DNA of 64,000 nt from an uncultured Ruminiclostridium sp. (GCA_949878745.1 CATLBH010000006.1:1-64000), one strand, 5' to 3'; positions 52,136-61,777 are shown, counted from the first letter of the stretch. Program-made: numbers and translations. The notes: generated by a model not told the origin, from the letters alone.

Positions 52136-52918
52136 TTAAAAGGTCTTTCGATATTCCGTTGGCGTCATTCCGTAAATTTGTTTAAATTTTCTCATAAAGC
52201 TGTATTCGCTGATGTAACCGCACTTCTGGGCTATCTGATTTACGTTGAGACTGGTTGTGGTCAAAAGCCGTTCGGCACGTATGAACCTGCTTTTGGTTAT
52301 ATCCTCGAGAACGCTTACCCCGAAAAATCTCTTATACGAATGCTGAAATCCCGAATAACTCATTCCCGAATACTTTGCTATTTCGGCAACGCTTGACATT
52401 TCGTCCGGATAAGAATATATGCAATTTCTGAGATGCATAAAAAAATAGTGTTTATTGGACGAGTTCAGTGAATTGGGAGGTATTGCGCTCCTGATACTGC
52501 GGCTGAGCTTAAGGAAAAACAATTCCATATAGCGGGATTCGATCATCTCCCGCTCTTTGTCAAAAATATGGTGTTCATAGGACACCTGCTGAAGAATCTG
52601 CGACAGCTCTTCGGCGTTCTTTACGAGAACCACTTCATTCATCGGTATTTTAAGACCGCTGATAAACTTTTCGTCTTCCTCTTCAAAATCAAAAAATATC
52701 CAATCATATACAAAAGCGTCGTCGCTTCCGTATCTAAAAGGCATATCCGGAGTAAACATGATAAAAGAGCTTTCGGGAACAAGAATTTTTTTATCGTTGA
52801 GAACAAACTCGGCGGGCGATTTTGTAAGCGCCATAAACCCGCATCCCACGCCGTTCGGATTTTCGAAATAACATCCTGCGTCGCGGCGATAGTGGCATCC
52901 GATGGTGCCTATTTTCAT
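52136..52918 (-). CDS. AraC-family transcription regulator
   Basis: A 260-residue regulator with an N-terminal cupin-like sensing domain (about 1-140; FEDEEDEKFISGL and PDMPFRYGS belong to it) and a C-terminal pair of helix-turn-helices (MSSVAEIAKYSGMSYSGFQH, NVNQIAQKCGYISEYSFMRK, MTPTEYRKTF). It lies 155 bases upstream of the solute-binding protein gene in the same direction and is its probable activator, responding to a sugar. It has its own promoter. Confidence 0.9.
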   Translation of the reverse strand: MKIGTIGCHYRRDAGCYFENPNGVGCGFMALTKSPAEFVLNDKKILVPESSFIMFTPDMPFRYGSDDAFVYDWIFFDFEEEDEKFISGLKIPMNEVVLVKNAEELSQILQQVSYEHHIFDKEREMIESRYMELFFLKLSRSIRSAIPPNSLNSSNKHYFFMHLRNCIYSYPDEMSSVAEIAKYSGMSYSGFQHSYKRFFGVSVLEDITKSRFIRAERLLTTTSLNVNQIAQKCGYISEYSFMRKFKQIYGMTPTEYRKTF

Positions 52919-52971
52919 TTTTTTGTCACCTCATATAAAATCTTTTCGATTTCCCCTTAAGTTCTATAATA

Positions 52972-53000
52972 ATTATAACATTATTGCGCCGCAATCTCAA
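52972..53000 (-). promoter_or_regulatory. Promoter of the AraC-family gene
   Basis: Minus strand TTGAGA, 17-bp spacer, TATAAT. The remainder of the gap up to 53123 is AT-rich with no clear feature. Confidence 0.65.
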
Positions 53001-53123
53001 TGCTCTATTATGTTGTCAACACTATCCGTTTATGCTTTTCCCGTTTTTCTGCCTGGCAAAATATACATTATTTTTTCTCTAATGAAAACAAATAGAGTTT
53101 TTTTGCACAAAAAGACCGACATT

Positions 53124-55490
53124 TTACATTATTTTTTCTTTTTCATACTTGCCGTCGTCTCTCCTCACAAGCTGTTCGTTTTCTTCCATATCCGCCACAG
53201 CCGCCTTGGAAATAATTTTGCCGTCCGAATCCGACAAATAAATCGTTTCACCCGTTTTAAGATTAAAATTCGTAACCAATTTCTGAAGCGCCGAGGTATC
53301 GCTGTTGTTTTTGCACACTATGGTAAGCTCGCTTTCCGCTTTGATAAAAACGGAAGGTATTTCCCAGCGGTCAAGCTTTTTCGCCGTATCTGAAAGGCAA
53401 AAGCCATCCAGCTTAACGTCCTCGGAATTGGGATTGTACAGCGTTATGCTGTCCGAATCTCCCGCAGTGTAAAGTCTGCTTATATAAATCGGTTCGCCCG
53501 AAACGGGTATCTTCTCGTAAACGGCTTTTACCGTAATATTCCCGTCCTTCGCCATATCGGGCGTTATCACCGTTTCAGGCTCTTCGATACGCTCTCCGTT
53601 AATGTCCCAGTGGGAAAAGGTATATCCAGTATACGAAGCCGCTTTGACGGGAACATAGCATTGAGAAAAATAATTTCTCACCGCCTTTTCCCCTCCCGAT
53701 ATTTCCACCGAATTCAAAAACGCCGTGCCGCCCTCTCCGTTTAAAAGAGCAATATTTATCATATCCTTTTCAAAACCCAGCACCTTAGTAATATCCCTTA
53801 TAACCACCTCGGAGCGGTTCTTGAAAAAGTCCCGTATCTGCTGTCTGCTGTCCGCAAAGGTCTCCCTTCTCGCCCATGTGGAAGTATAACCGTTTTCGAG
53901 AGCGTACATACATTCGGTGTCGCACAAGGAAATCTTTTCCTCAATTACCTTAAGCGCGTTTTCGTAGGACATCTCGCCGTACATCAGGTCGCATACTGTA
54001 TCGGCCAGCTTTACCTTCATATCGTCCCGTTCGAGAAGCGCGGTAAGGAAGAGTGACTCCCCTCCCATATGCCTTCCGTTAAGGAGATATGAAAGAGTCG
54101 GTTCCTTATAACCGTTTCCGTAAAGCCCCATACCGAATTCCACGTCAAAAAGGAGAAAACGCCATTTTCCGTCAAGATAAGGACTTGACACCTCCTCCCC
54201 TTCGGAAGGGTAGTAGCGCCAGGCCTTAAAATTATTGCCTGGCCAATCCTCATTGTTTATATAAATCTGTATGGCGTAATAGAGCATAAGATTGTCTATA
54301 TCCACGAGAGAACAAAACTCCTCAAATTTTCCGTCGTCGGTCAGATCGCTTCTTGCCAGATCGCAGACATAGTTATAATCCTCGGCGCTTTTCAGATCGT
54401 AATAGTCGCTGTCCTCATCGTTTTCGTCAAGCTCCGCTTCCCTGTGTCCCACTATGCGGAAGCCGTCCCTGTCGCCGCCGTAGGTGGATTCCAGATATCC
54501 CGCGCAATACGCCTCGTGAAGCCAGGCAAAGCCGTAGTATTTTCCGTTGAGAAAAACCGCCGCCGGTATGGTATCCTGTGTATCGGGAAAACCCGCGTTT
54601 TTTGCCAGCTGATTTCCAACCTCGTCGCGTATGCTGGCGAATTCGCGGTCGTTTGCGTTATTTCTCAGGGTAATGCGGTCATATCTGTCTATAAGCTGTC
54701 CGTAAGCGTCGTTGGTAACGCCGAAAAACGGATACTTAAACATTCCGTTGCCCTCGCTGTACTCGTTTCGGGCGATAAGCCGCCAGGATTTCTGATCCAC
54801 CGCTCTCGAAACGCCTCCAACCACTCGGGCGCCCGCGGCCTGATCCAAAAGCTGCTTACCCTTGCTGTCATAAACCTCCACATACATATCGCGTTCGCTT
54901 TCGCGGCCGCTTATAAACCAGTTGGCGGGAGCCTCATAAGGTATCTCTCCGCCCTCGTATTCGTTTTCCAGCCACTGATCCCTTACATAACCCTCCACGC
55001 ACACGCCGTAGTTGTAATCGTATAAATTGTAAGGATCCGTGGAAAGCACAAAGACATAGGTGGATTCGTCAAAGCGCTCAAAAACGTTTTTCCCGGTCAC
55101 GTAACTTTTGGTCTGAAGCTCGGAGGTTGTGCCGCCGTTTATTGCCACGGCTTTTATGGTGGTAGCGTTTACCGTGTTACCCGCCTTTATGACTATCGGC
55201 TTGGTGTATCTTTTGGAGCCGCTGTCGGGAGTGGAGCCGTCAAGGGAATAGAAAATCTCCGCTTCGCCGTTCTTACAGCTTATCTCCACCCCTATCGTTT
55301 CATCGTAAAAAGTTTCGGTATGGGAAAACTTAAGATGCAGCGGATCGTCTCCGTTTACTTCGGGAAGCTGATTTTCATCGTCTTTGAGCACGCTCTGCTG
55401 CTCCTCCTGAAGCTGGGGAAACATAACAAGTCCCGCCCCGGCGACGATACCGACGAGTATTATTATTACAAGTACCGTAAATTTTTTCAT
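53124..55490 (-). CDS. Secreted CotH-kinase-domain protein with chitobiase-like and lamin-tail domains
   Basis: A 788-residue exported protein with an N-terminal anchor helix (KKFTVLVIIILVGIVAGAGL). Domain order: a chitobiase C-terminal/Fn3-like module (IFYSLDGSTPDSGSKRYTKP), a CotH kinase-like domain (about 150-560; YINNEDWPGNNFKAWRYYP and GKWRFLLFDVEFGMG carry family Asp/Asn residues), an InlB-type repeat (YTGYTFSHWDINGE) and a C-terminal lamin-tail domain (ITLYNPNSEDVKLDGFCLSD). CotH proteins phosphorylate spore-coat proteins in Bacillus and occur beside cellulosome parts in ruminococci. It starts 21 bases after gatB. The substrate is unknown. Confidence 0.88.
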   Translation of the reverse strand: MKKFTVLVIIILVGIVAGAGLVMFPQLQEEQQSVLKDDENQLPEVNGDDPLHLKFSHTETFYDETIGVEISCKNGEAEIFYSLDGSTPDSGSKRYTKPIVIKAGNTVNATTIKAVAINGGTTSELQTKSYVTGKNVFERFDESTYVFVLSTDPYNLYDYNYGVCVEGYVRDQWLENEYEGGEIPYEAPANWFISGRESERDMYVEVYDSKGKQLLDQAAGARVVGGVSRAVDQKSWRLIARNEYSEGNGMFKYPFFGVTNDAYGQLIDRYDRITLRNNANDREFASIRDEVGNQLAKNAGFPDTQDTIPAAVFLNGKYYGFAWLHEAYCAGYLESTYGGDRDGFRIVGHREAELDENDEDSDYYDLKSAEDYNYVCDLARSDLTDDGKFEEFCSLVDIDNLMLYYAIQIYINNEDWPGNNFKAWRYYPSEGEEVSSPYLDGKWRFLLFDVEFGMGLYGNGYKEPTLSYLLNGRHMGGESLFLTALLERDDMKVKLADTVCDLMYGEMSYENALKVIEEKISLCDTECMYALENGYTSTWARRETFADSRQQIRDFFKNRSEVVIRDITKVLGFEKDMINIALLNGEGGTAFLNSVEISGGEKAVRNYFSQCYVPVKAASYTGYTFSHWDINGERIEEPETVITPDMAKDGNITVKAVYEKIPVSGEPIYISRLYTAGDSDSITLYNPNSEDVKLDGFCLSDTAKKLDRWEIPSVFIKAESELTIVCKNNSDTSALQKLVTNFNLKTGETIYLSDSDGKIISKAAVADMEENEQLVRRDDGKYEKEKIM

Positions 55491-55511
55491 TGTAGAATTC
55501 CTTTCGCCGTG

Positions 55512-56930
55512 TCAGACGTCACCAGCGTCTATCCTTTTTAAAAGAAGCTCTCTGCAAAGAACCGGATCGGCCCTCCCCCCGGACAGCTTCATACACTGTC
55601 CCACCAAAAAGGCCAAAGCGTTGGTTTTCCCTTTTACGTAATCTTCCGCGCTTTTCCCGTTATCCGTCAGCACGCGCCGTACCAGTTCTTCCGTATAATC
55701 CGAATCCGAAACCTGTTCAAGCTTAAGCTCCTTTAAAAGCGTATCTATATCGCTGCCGCTCAAGATATGGTTTTCGAAGAGCAGCTTGGCCGATGTGGAA
55801 GAAACAACGCCTTTTTCCCTTAATCTTCCTATTTTAGAAAGGGCAAGACAAAATCCATTAATATTTTTTTCGTTAAGATAATTCGGTTTTTCATTAAGAA
55901 ATTCCGAAGCAGCGCCGTTTATAAGCCCCGAAAGAACGTTGGCGCCGCACAGATTCACATCGACGCACAAGCGAAAAATCCGATCCTTTATGGGGTCGAG
56001 GATAATATCCTCCGCCGCCTGTCCCGAAATTCCCAACGCCGTATAATATAAACGTTTTTTATTTGGGAGCATTGGCAGTTCCGTTAAAACGCCGTTTACG
56101 AATTCCTCGGTCAAGATTATTTCGGGAAGATCGGGATCGTCAAAATAACGGTAGTCGGCAGTATCTTCCTTGCTTCTCAAAAGCGCGCTCTCTTTTTTTA
56201 CGGGATCCCAGCGCCTTGTTTCACGAAAAACGCGGTTTCCCTCGGAAATAATCTTTTTTTGCCGTTCTTCCTCATACATTATCCCGCCGAAAACATTGCT
56301 AAAGCCGCTGACGTTTTTCAGCTCGCACCGTTCCCCCAAAGGCTCCCCTCGGCGGTGAACCGAAACGTTTATGTCGCAGCGCATGCTTCCCTGCTCTATC
56401 CTGCAATCCGAAATCCCCAGATATATCATATTCAGTCTGAGTTCCTTCAGAAAATCCACCGCTTCCGAAGCCGAATGAAAGCATGGCTCCGTTACCAGCT
56501 CAATAAGCGGTATGCCGCAGCGATTGAAATCAACACCGTTCCCGCAAAGCTTTCCGGCGTCCTCCTCCAAATGTATGTCCGATATGGGATATTTTTTCCC
56601 TTTTATTTCAAGAAAACCGTTTTTACAAATCGGCGCGTAAAGCTGAGAAATCTGATACCCCTTGGGCAGGTCGGGATAAAAATAATTCTTTCTCGACATT
56701 TTGAAACGCCTGTTTATATTGCAATTAAAAGCAAGTCCCGCCCGCACCGCCAGCTCCGCCGCCCTTTTATTTACTGCGGGAAGCGTTCCGGGATATCCCG
56801 CGCATACGGGGCAAACCACGGTGTTTTCCGTCTCTCCGAAGGTGTTTTTACAGGAACAGTACATTTTCGTTTGGGTGAGAAGCTCAATATGTACCTCAAG
56901 GCCTATTACCGTTTCAAACACATTGCTCAT
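55512..56930 (-). CDS. gatB: Asp/Glu-tRNA amidotransferase subunit B
   Basis: The kinase/tRNA-binding subunit of GatCAB, which turns Glu-tRNA-Gln or Asp-tRNA-Asn into the amide form. About 472 residues: ETVIGLEVHIEL at the start, zinc cysteines (CSCKNTFG, CPVCAGYPG), RKNYFYPDLPKGYQISQ and SMRCDINVSVH, then a helical YqeY-like tail. ATG 56930 fits homologs; ATG 56948 is nearer a GGAGAGG. gatA and gatC are not adjacent. With GlnRS present, its needed role may be Asn-tRNA formation, or it may be a second copy. Confidence 0.92.
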   Translation of the reverse strand: MSNVFETVIGLEVHIELLTQTKMYCSCKNTFGETENTVVCPVCAGYPGTLPAVNKRAAELAVRAGLAFNCNINRRFKMSRKNYFYPDLPKGYQISQLYAPICKNGFLEIKGKKYPISDIHLEEDAGKLCGNGVDFNRCGIPLIELVTEPCFHSASEAVDFLKELRLNMIYLGISDCRIEQGSMRCDINVSVHRRGEPLGERCELKNVSGFSNVFGGIMYEEERQKKIISEGNRVFRETRRWDPVKKESALLRSKEDTADYRYFDDPDLPEIILTEEFVNGVLTELPMLPNKKRLYYTALGISGQAAEDIILDPIKDRIFRLCVDVNLCGANVLSGLINGAASEFLNEKPNYLNEKNINGFCLALSKIGRLREKGVVSSTSAKLLFENHILSGSDIDTLLKELKLEQVSDSDYTEELVRRVLTDNGKSAEDYVKGKTNALAFLVGQCMKLSGGRADPVLCRELLLKRIDAGDV

Positions 56931-57069
56931 CAAATATAATCCGACCATCCTCTCCGGGAGCGCCGACGCGGCGGTCTGAAAATTTTTTTTAACACAACTT
57001 AATTTATATTATTTTAACATAAAAAAAGCGATATGGCAATACGAAATTATAAATTTTTCAAAAATTTTA

Positions 57070-57098
57070 TTGCCAAAATCCGCATTTTATAGTATAAT
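57070..57098 (+). promoter_or_regulatory. Promoter of the kinase-fold gene
   Basis: TTGCCA, 17-bp spacer, TATAAT, 33 bp before the ATG. Confidence 0.65.
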
Positions 57099-57131
57099 AT
57101 TCATAATAATTTTTGTGTATAAAGGATAAAT

Positions 57132-57992
57132 ATGAAACCGGAATCTGTTAAAAATATCGATGATATTTCGAAATTTGCAATGCTAAATCAGGGAAACACG
57201 GCCGAAATATATTCCTATGGCGACGGCAAAATACTTAAACTATTCAGAGACAGTATGCCCTTTTCATTGATAAACAAAGAATACGAGTGCGGTAAAGCGA
57301 TAAACGCCAAATTAAAAAACACACCCAAGGTGTTTGATATGGTGTCATACAAATCAAGGTACGGTATTGTCTGCGAACGAATAACGGGCGGCGATATGAT
57401 CGGGGCAATGCTCGGAAAAATTTACAAAATACGGAAATATTCAAGGGAACTGGCTTTCCTTCATTCCGAAATACATAATGCACAGGTCGATTTACCGCAA
57501 AACGTAAAAGAAACGCTTCGGGAAAACATTGACTTCGCCGACTTGCTCACCGATTCGGAAAAGGAAAACATCAAATCATACATAAGTACTCTTCCCGACA
57601 AAAACAGTCTGTGCCATTTCGACTTTCACCCGGGAAACGTAATGATACGAGACGGCGCTTTATGCGTTATAGACTGGATGACAGCCTGTAAGGGCGACGC
57701 GAGCGCCGACGCGGCGAGAACTGTTTTGCTTTTGCGCTACGGTGAAATGAAATACGGAAACCCGTTTTTGAAAGCCGCAGTACGGATTTTCAAAAGATAC
57801 ATCGGAAATATTTATTTCCGTGAGTACAAAAAATTAACCGGAATAACGGAATACGATACGGAACGTTGGATATTGCCTATCGCCGCGGCAAGGCTGAGCG
57901 AATGGATAACCGACGGCGAAAAAGAAAAATTATTGAAGCTTATAAAAGAAAAGTTAAGATATACCGAAAATCCGAAAAATATCTCAAAATAA
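57132..57992 (+). CDS. Aminoglycoside phosphotransferase/choline kinase-like protein
   Basis: A 286-residue protein of the APH kinase-like fold. The catalytic loop is LCHFDFHPGNVMI (HxDxxxxN), the metal-binding motif is VIDWMTACKGDASADAART, and an N-terminal nucleotide loop is around MLNQGNTAEIYSYGDGKILK. It would phosphorylate a small molecule with ATP; the substrate is unknown and drug resistance should not be assumed. It is a single gene with its own promoter and terminator. Confidence 0.82.
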   Translation: MKPESVKNIDDISKFAMLNQGNTAEIYSYGDGKILKLFRDSMPFSLINKEYECGKAINAKLKNTPKVFDMVSYKSRYGIVCERITGGDMIGAMLGKIYKIRKYSRELAFLHSEIHNAQVDLPQNVKETLRENIDFADLLTDSEKENIKSYISTLPDKNSLCHFDFHPGNVMIRDGALCVIDWMTACKGDASADAARTVLLLRYGEMKYGNPFLKAAVRIFKRYIGNIYFREYKKLTGITEYDTERWILPIAAARLSEWITDGEKEKLLKLIKEKLRYTENPKNISK

Positions 57993-57998
57993 CGCGCA

Positions 57999-58035
57999 GA
58001 GCCGACAAATCCGCAAAATCGCGGCCTGTCGGCTC
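57999..58035. terminator. Bidirectional terminator
   Basis: GAGCCGACA / TGTCGGCTC stem between the convergent kinase-fold and DUF305 genes. Confidence 0.75.
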
Positions 58036-58043
58036 ATTCTATT

Positions 58044-58616
58044 TCAGCATACACACCCTATTTTTTTCATCAAATTTTTCATTTCACATATTCCCTTTTT
58101 CTGTTCGGCTATAATATCCTTCAATATAGGCGCCAGCGGCTGACAAACGTTATATTTCAGCGCGTTTTCCGCCATTCTAACCGCCCCTATATGATGAGGG
58201 ATCATTTCCCGCATAAAATTGCAGTTTATATTGTTGTCTCCGTATGCCGAACGCATTTTTTCAAACATATTATGTATAATCATATCCGTGTCGCGCTGAT
58301 AAAGACATACGTCGCATTTCGGGCTGCACATCTCACCGCACTTCGCCTGTATACGGCTCATTTCCTCTATTCCCAGCTTCTGGGAGGAAACTATATTCTC
58401 GGCGATACATTGAAGAGGTACCAAAGTGGTGTACTTGAGTATGTTTTCCGCCATTTCCACGGCAGCCATGTGATGAGGTATCATTTGGGCGATAAAATTT
58501 CCCGATATACTGTCGGACAGCTTCGCACCCGTCATTTTTTCGATCATATTGTCCAGAATACAATAATAGTCGCTGATATAATTTTTAGCGACATTGCTTA
58601 ACATACACGGTCTCAT
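58044..58616 (-). CDS. DUF305 protein with two repeated domains
   Basis: A cytoplasmic protein of about 190 residues made of two DUF305 (ferritin-like helical) units. The signature appears twice: AQMIPHHMAAVEMAENILKY and REMIPHHIGAVRMAENALKY. Between them lies CGEMCSPKCDVC, a cysteine cluster suited to a metal ion. DUF305 proteins are often linked to copper or metal handling, but no function is proven. ATG 58616, after GGGAG, is preferred to 58661. Confidence 0.85.
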   Translation of the reverse strand: MRPCMLSNVAKNYISDYYCILDNMIEKMTGAKLSDSISGNFIAQMIPHHMAAVEMAENILKYTTLVPLQCIAENIVSSQKLGIEEMSRIQAKCGEMCSPKCDVCLYQRDTDMIIHNMFEKMRSAYGDNNINCNFMREMIPHHIGAVRMAENALKYNVCQPLAPILKDIIAEQKKGICEMKNLMKKIGCVC

Positions 58617-58680
58617 AACAACATCTCCCTTCGTATAAAGCAATATATTCGGAATACGCAAAATGTGTTACATCAAAATG

Positions 58681-58709
58681 TTGACTTAACGATCATTTTA
58701 TGGTAAAAT
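58681..58709 (+). promoter_or_regulatory. Promoter of the PHP gene run
   Basis: TTGACT, 17-bp spacer, TAAAAT, 44 bp before the ATG at 58754. Confidence 0.72.
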
Positions 58710-58753
58710 ATTAAAACACTGTATTTTAGATAAAATGTCGAAAGGAAAAACCA

Positions 58754-59563
58754 ATGTATCTCCCCGTTGACAGCCACAATCATTCCACCCAATCGCCAGA
58801 CGGTGAAAACACTCTCCGAGAAATGGCGGAGAAAGCGGCGGCGCTTGGAATAGAACACCTTACGGTTACCGACCACCTGGAAATAAACAAATTCTACGAC
58901 GAGGAATTTCCCTATGAAGAGCCGGTGAAACAGTCCGCGCAGCTGCTGCCTGCCCTAAAAGAAGAATTCAAAAACAAGGTAGATATTCATTACGGCGTTG
59001 AACTGGGACAGCCCCTTCACGATATGGAACTGACAAATCGTATGCTTGACAGCTGCGATTACGAATTTATCATAGGTTCCTGCCATATGGTAAAGGGTTG
59101 GGACGATTTTTATTATCTGGATTATAAAAAAAACGACCCCCATTATTTAATGAAGCTTTATTTTGAAGAGGTTCTGGAAATGGCGGAATGGGGAAAATTT
59201 GACGTTCTGGGACATCTTACCTATCCTTTGAGATATATCGAGGGGGATTTCGGAATAAAAATAGATATGGACAGATATGCTTCAATTATAGAAAAAATTT
59301 TTATCACCCTTATAAAAAACGGTATGGGCATAGAAATAAACACTTCGGGACTAAGGGAAAAAATTAACGTTACCCTTCCCTCCGAAAAATACGTCAAGAT
59401 TTACAGAGATTTGGGGGGAGAAATAATTACGGTGGGATCCGATGCCCATTGCGCTGAAAATCTCGGAAAAGGAATTTCTCAAGGGATACAAATCGCAAAA
59501 AAATGCGGATTCGATAAAATATATTATTACGACCGCAGAAAACCCGTTTCAATAAATATATGA
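58754..59563 (+). CDS. PHP-domain phosphatase (histidinol-phosphatase family)
   Basis: A 269-residue metal-dependent phosphoesterase. The PHP motifs are VDSHNHSTQSPDG, LTVTDHLE, GVELGQ, GSCHMVK, DVLGHLTYP and TVGSDAHCAENLG. HisK-type histidinol phosphatase is the nearest named function, but no other histidine gene is nearby, so the substrate is open. The ATG follows CGAAAGGAAA. It is followed by an Lrp regulator 14 bases later. Confidence 0.85.
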   Translation: MYLPVDSHNHSTQSPDGENTLREMAEKAAALGIEHLTVTDHLEINKFYDEEFPYEEPVKQSAQLLPALKEEFKNKVDIHYGVELGQPLHDMELTNRMLDSCDYEFIIGSCHMVKGWDDFYYLDYKKNDPHYLMKLYFEEVLEMAEWGKFDVLGHLTYPLRYIEGDFGIKIDMDRYASIIEKIFITLIKNGMGIEINTSGLREKINVTLPSEKYVKIYRDLGGEIITVGSDAHCAENLGKGISQGIQIAKKCGFDKIYYYDRRKPVSINI

Positions 59564-59577
59564 AAGGTAATGACATT

Positions 59578-60057
59578 ATGAAAAAAATAGTCGATTTGCT
59601 TCGTGAAAACGCGCGGCTCACAAACGAACAGCTTGCGGTTATCTTAGAGACCACGGAAGAGGAAGTCGCCAAGGAGATAAAACAGCTTGAGGAAAACGGA
59701 ACGATAATAGGATACTCCGCCATTATAAATGAAGAGCAGCTGGATAAAAACGCCGTTACCGCATTTATAGAGGTGAAGGTCTCGCCGCAGGTGGAATGCG
59801 GATACGACGATATAGCCAAAGCCATCGCCCAATACGACGAGGTGGACACAGTTCAGCTTATGAGCGGAAGTTTCGACCTTTCGGTAACATTAAGAGGGAA
59901 CAATCTCCGCGAGGTAGCGCTTTTTGTAAACGAAAGGCTGGCTACCCTTGACGGCGTATTGTCCACCACCACCCATTTCATACTTCAAAGGTATAAGGAA
60001 AAGGGCGTTAATTTTGCGGCGGACGAAGCCGACGAAAGGAGCCTTGTATCACCGTGA
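59578..60057 (+). CDS. Lrp/AsnC-family regulator
   Basis: About 159 residues. The N-terminal winged helix-turn-helix is LLRENARLTNEQLAVILETT and the C-terminal RAM domain binds amino acids (TAFIEVKVSPQVECGYDDIA, YDEVDTVQLMSGSFDLSVTL). ATG 59578 is chosen with GAAAGG before it; the ORF-track ATG at 59560 is possible. Its stop overlaps the start of the aminotransferase gene, a pairing common in Firmicutes, so it probably adjusts that enzyme to amino acid supply. Confidence 0.9.
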   Translation: MKKIVDLLRENARLTNEQLAVILETTEEEVAKEIKQLEENGTIIGYSAIINEEQLDKNAVTAFIEVKVSPQVECGYDDIAKAIAQYDEVDTVQLMSGSFDLSVTLRGNNLREVALFVNERLATLDGVLSTTTHFILQRYKEKGVNFAADEADERSLVSP

Positions 60058-61229
60058 TGGATTACGAAAAGCTGTTGTCCGATACGGTACAGGATGTGAA
60101 ATTTTCCGGTATAAGGAAATTTTTTGACATTGCCTCTACCGTTGAAAACGTTATTTCCCTGTCCGTGGGAGAGCCCGATTTCAAAACCCCCTGGGTTATA
60201 AGAAAAGAAGCGATAAGAACCCTTGAAAAGGGTAAAACCGCTTACACCGCCAATTCGGGACTCCTTCAGCTCAGGCGCTCCCTTTCGGAGTATATTGAAA
60301 GAAAAATCGGCTTAAAATACGACCCCGATCATGAAATAATAGTAACTGTGGGCGGCTCGGAAGCCATAGACTGCGCTTTTAGGGCATTGTGCGACCCGGG
60401 CGACGAGGTTCTTATTCCCGAGCCTTCCTTTGTATGCTACGCTCCTCTTGTTAAAATGGCGGGAGGGGTTCCCGTAATTATAGAAACCAAGCTTGAAAAC
60501 AACTTTAAGCTTACCCCCGACGAAATAAGGGAAAAACTTACCCCCAAAACTAAAGCGCTGGTATTCCCCTACCCTAACAATCCCACCGGCGCGGTAATGA
60601 GAAGGGACGACCTTGAAAAGGTAGCGGCGGTAATACGGGAAACCGATATGGCGGTTATATCCGACGAAATTTACGGCGAGCTTACCTACGGCGCCGAACG
60701 TCATGTTTCCATCGCCGAAATTGAGGGAATGAAGGAGCGCACCATTTTGATAAACGGATTTTCCAAGGCGTTTTCCATGACGGGCTGGCGGCTCGGATAT
60801 TTCGCCGCCCCCGCTCCCATTACAGGTCAGATGCTCAAAATACATCAATACGCAATTATGTGCAGCCCCACGGTAAGCCAGTTCGCGGCCGTCGCGGCGC
60901 TTACGGACTGCGACGGAGAAGTGCTGCGTATGAAAGAGGAATACAACGCCAGAAGGCGGTTTGTGGTAAAAGGCTTCAACGATATGGGGCTTGAATGCTT
61001 TGAGCCGGAGGGCGCGTTTTACGCTTTCCCCTGTATCAAATCAACGGGACTTACCTCGGAGGAATTCTGTAAACGCCTTCTGAATTCCAAAAAAGTTGCC
61101 ATCGTTCCCGGCGACGCCTTCGGCGCGTCGGGAGAAGGCTTTGTGAGAGTAAGCTACGCTTATTCCCTCGCCCACCTAAATACCGCCCTTCAAAGAATCG
61201 AGGAATTTTTAAAGGAACTGAAAAATTGA
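60054..61229 (+). CDS. PLP-dependent class I/II aminotransferase
   Basis: A 391-residue fold-type I enzyme. VGEPDFKTPWVIRKEAI, PYPNNPTGAVM, VISDEIYGELTY and the PLP lysine in NGFSKAFSMTGWRLGY are all present, typical of aspartate/aromatic aminotransferases (AspB/PatA type). The start is GTG 60054 or the adjacent ATG 60057, overlapping the Lrp stop. The amino-acid substrate is not certain. Confidence 0.92.
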   Translation: MMDYEKLLSDTVQDVKFSGIRKFFDIASTVENVISLSVGEPDFKTPWVIRKEAIRTLEKGKTAYTANSGLLQLRRSLSEYIERKIGLKYDPDHEIIVTVGGSEAIDCAFRALCDPGDEVLIPEPSFVCYAPLVKMAGGVPVIIETKLENNFKLTPDEIREKLTPKTKALVFPYPNNPTGAVMRRDDLEKVAAVIRETDMAVISDEIYGELTYGAERHVSIAEIEGMKERTILINGFSKAFSMTGWRLGYFAAPAPITGQMLKIHQYAIMCSPTVSQFAAVAALTDCDGEVLRMKEEYNARRRFVVKGFNDMGLECFEPEGAFYAFPCIKSTGLTSEEFCKRLLNSKKVAIVPGDAFGASGEGFVRVSYAYSLAHLNTALQRIEEFLKELKN

Positions 61230-61777
61230 ACAGAAAGAAAGAAAATAATATGGAGTATTTTTCGCTGTACGATCAGGATCGTATACCTTTGGGCAAAAAA
61301 ATAATCAGAGGAGAGAAGATGTCCGAAAACGAATATCGTTTATGTATTCACGTATGCGTTTTCAACTCCGAAAACAAAATGCTGATCCAACAAAGACAGC
61401 CCTTTAAAGAAGGCTGGTCGAATATGTGGGACGTTTCAACCGGCGGAAGCGCGATCGCGGGAGAAAACAGCCGCGAAGCTGCCCAAAGGGAGCTTGAGGA
61501 GGAAATAGGGCTGAAAATATCCTTTGAAAAAATGCGCCCCATACTGACCGTTCATTTTGACCACGGCTTCGACGATATCTATACCGTATCCTCCGACGCG
61601 GACATTAACGACTTTAAGCTTCAATACGAAGAGGTGAAGGCGGTAAAATGGGCTTCGGAGGAAGAAATACTCGATATGATCGCCGACGGCACATTTATTC
61701 CTTATCACGAACATCTTATATCTCTGCTGTTCTTTATGAGGAATCACCGCGGAACCTTCAAGCACGACGAGGAATAA
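61226..61777 (+). CDS. Nudix hydrolase
   Basis: A hydrolase of up to 183 residues with the Nudix box GSAIAGENSREAAQRELEEE continuing IGL. The sequence around it resembles IPP isomerase-like Nudix enzymes (EYFSLYDQDRIPLGKKI), and ispE is the next gene, but the usual Idi catalytic residues are not evident. TTG 61226, overlapping the aminotransferase stop, has a good AAAGGAA; ATG 61250 is the homology-based alternative. Confidence 0.88.
   Translation: MNRKKENNMEYFSLYDQDRIPLGKKIIRGEKMSENEYRLCIHVCVFNSENKMLIQQRQPFKEGWSNMWDVSTGGSAIAGENSREAAQRELEEEIGLKISFEKMRPILTVHFDHGFDDIYTVSSDADINDFKLQYEEVKAVKWASEEEILDMIADGTFIPYHEHLISLLFFMRNHRGTFKHDEE

Noticed and set aside
57132-57992. Aminoglycoside resistance gene
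   Set aside because: Only the general kinase fold is visible; specific aminoglycoside-binding features cannot be identified.
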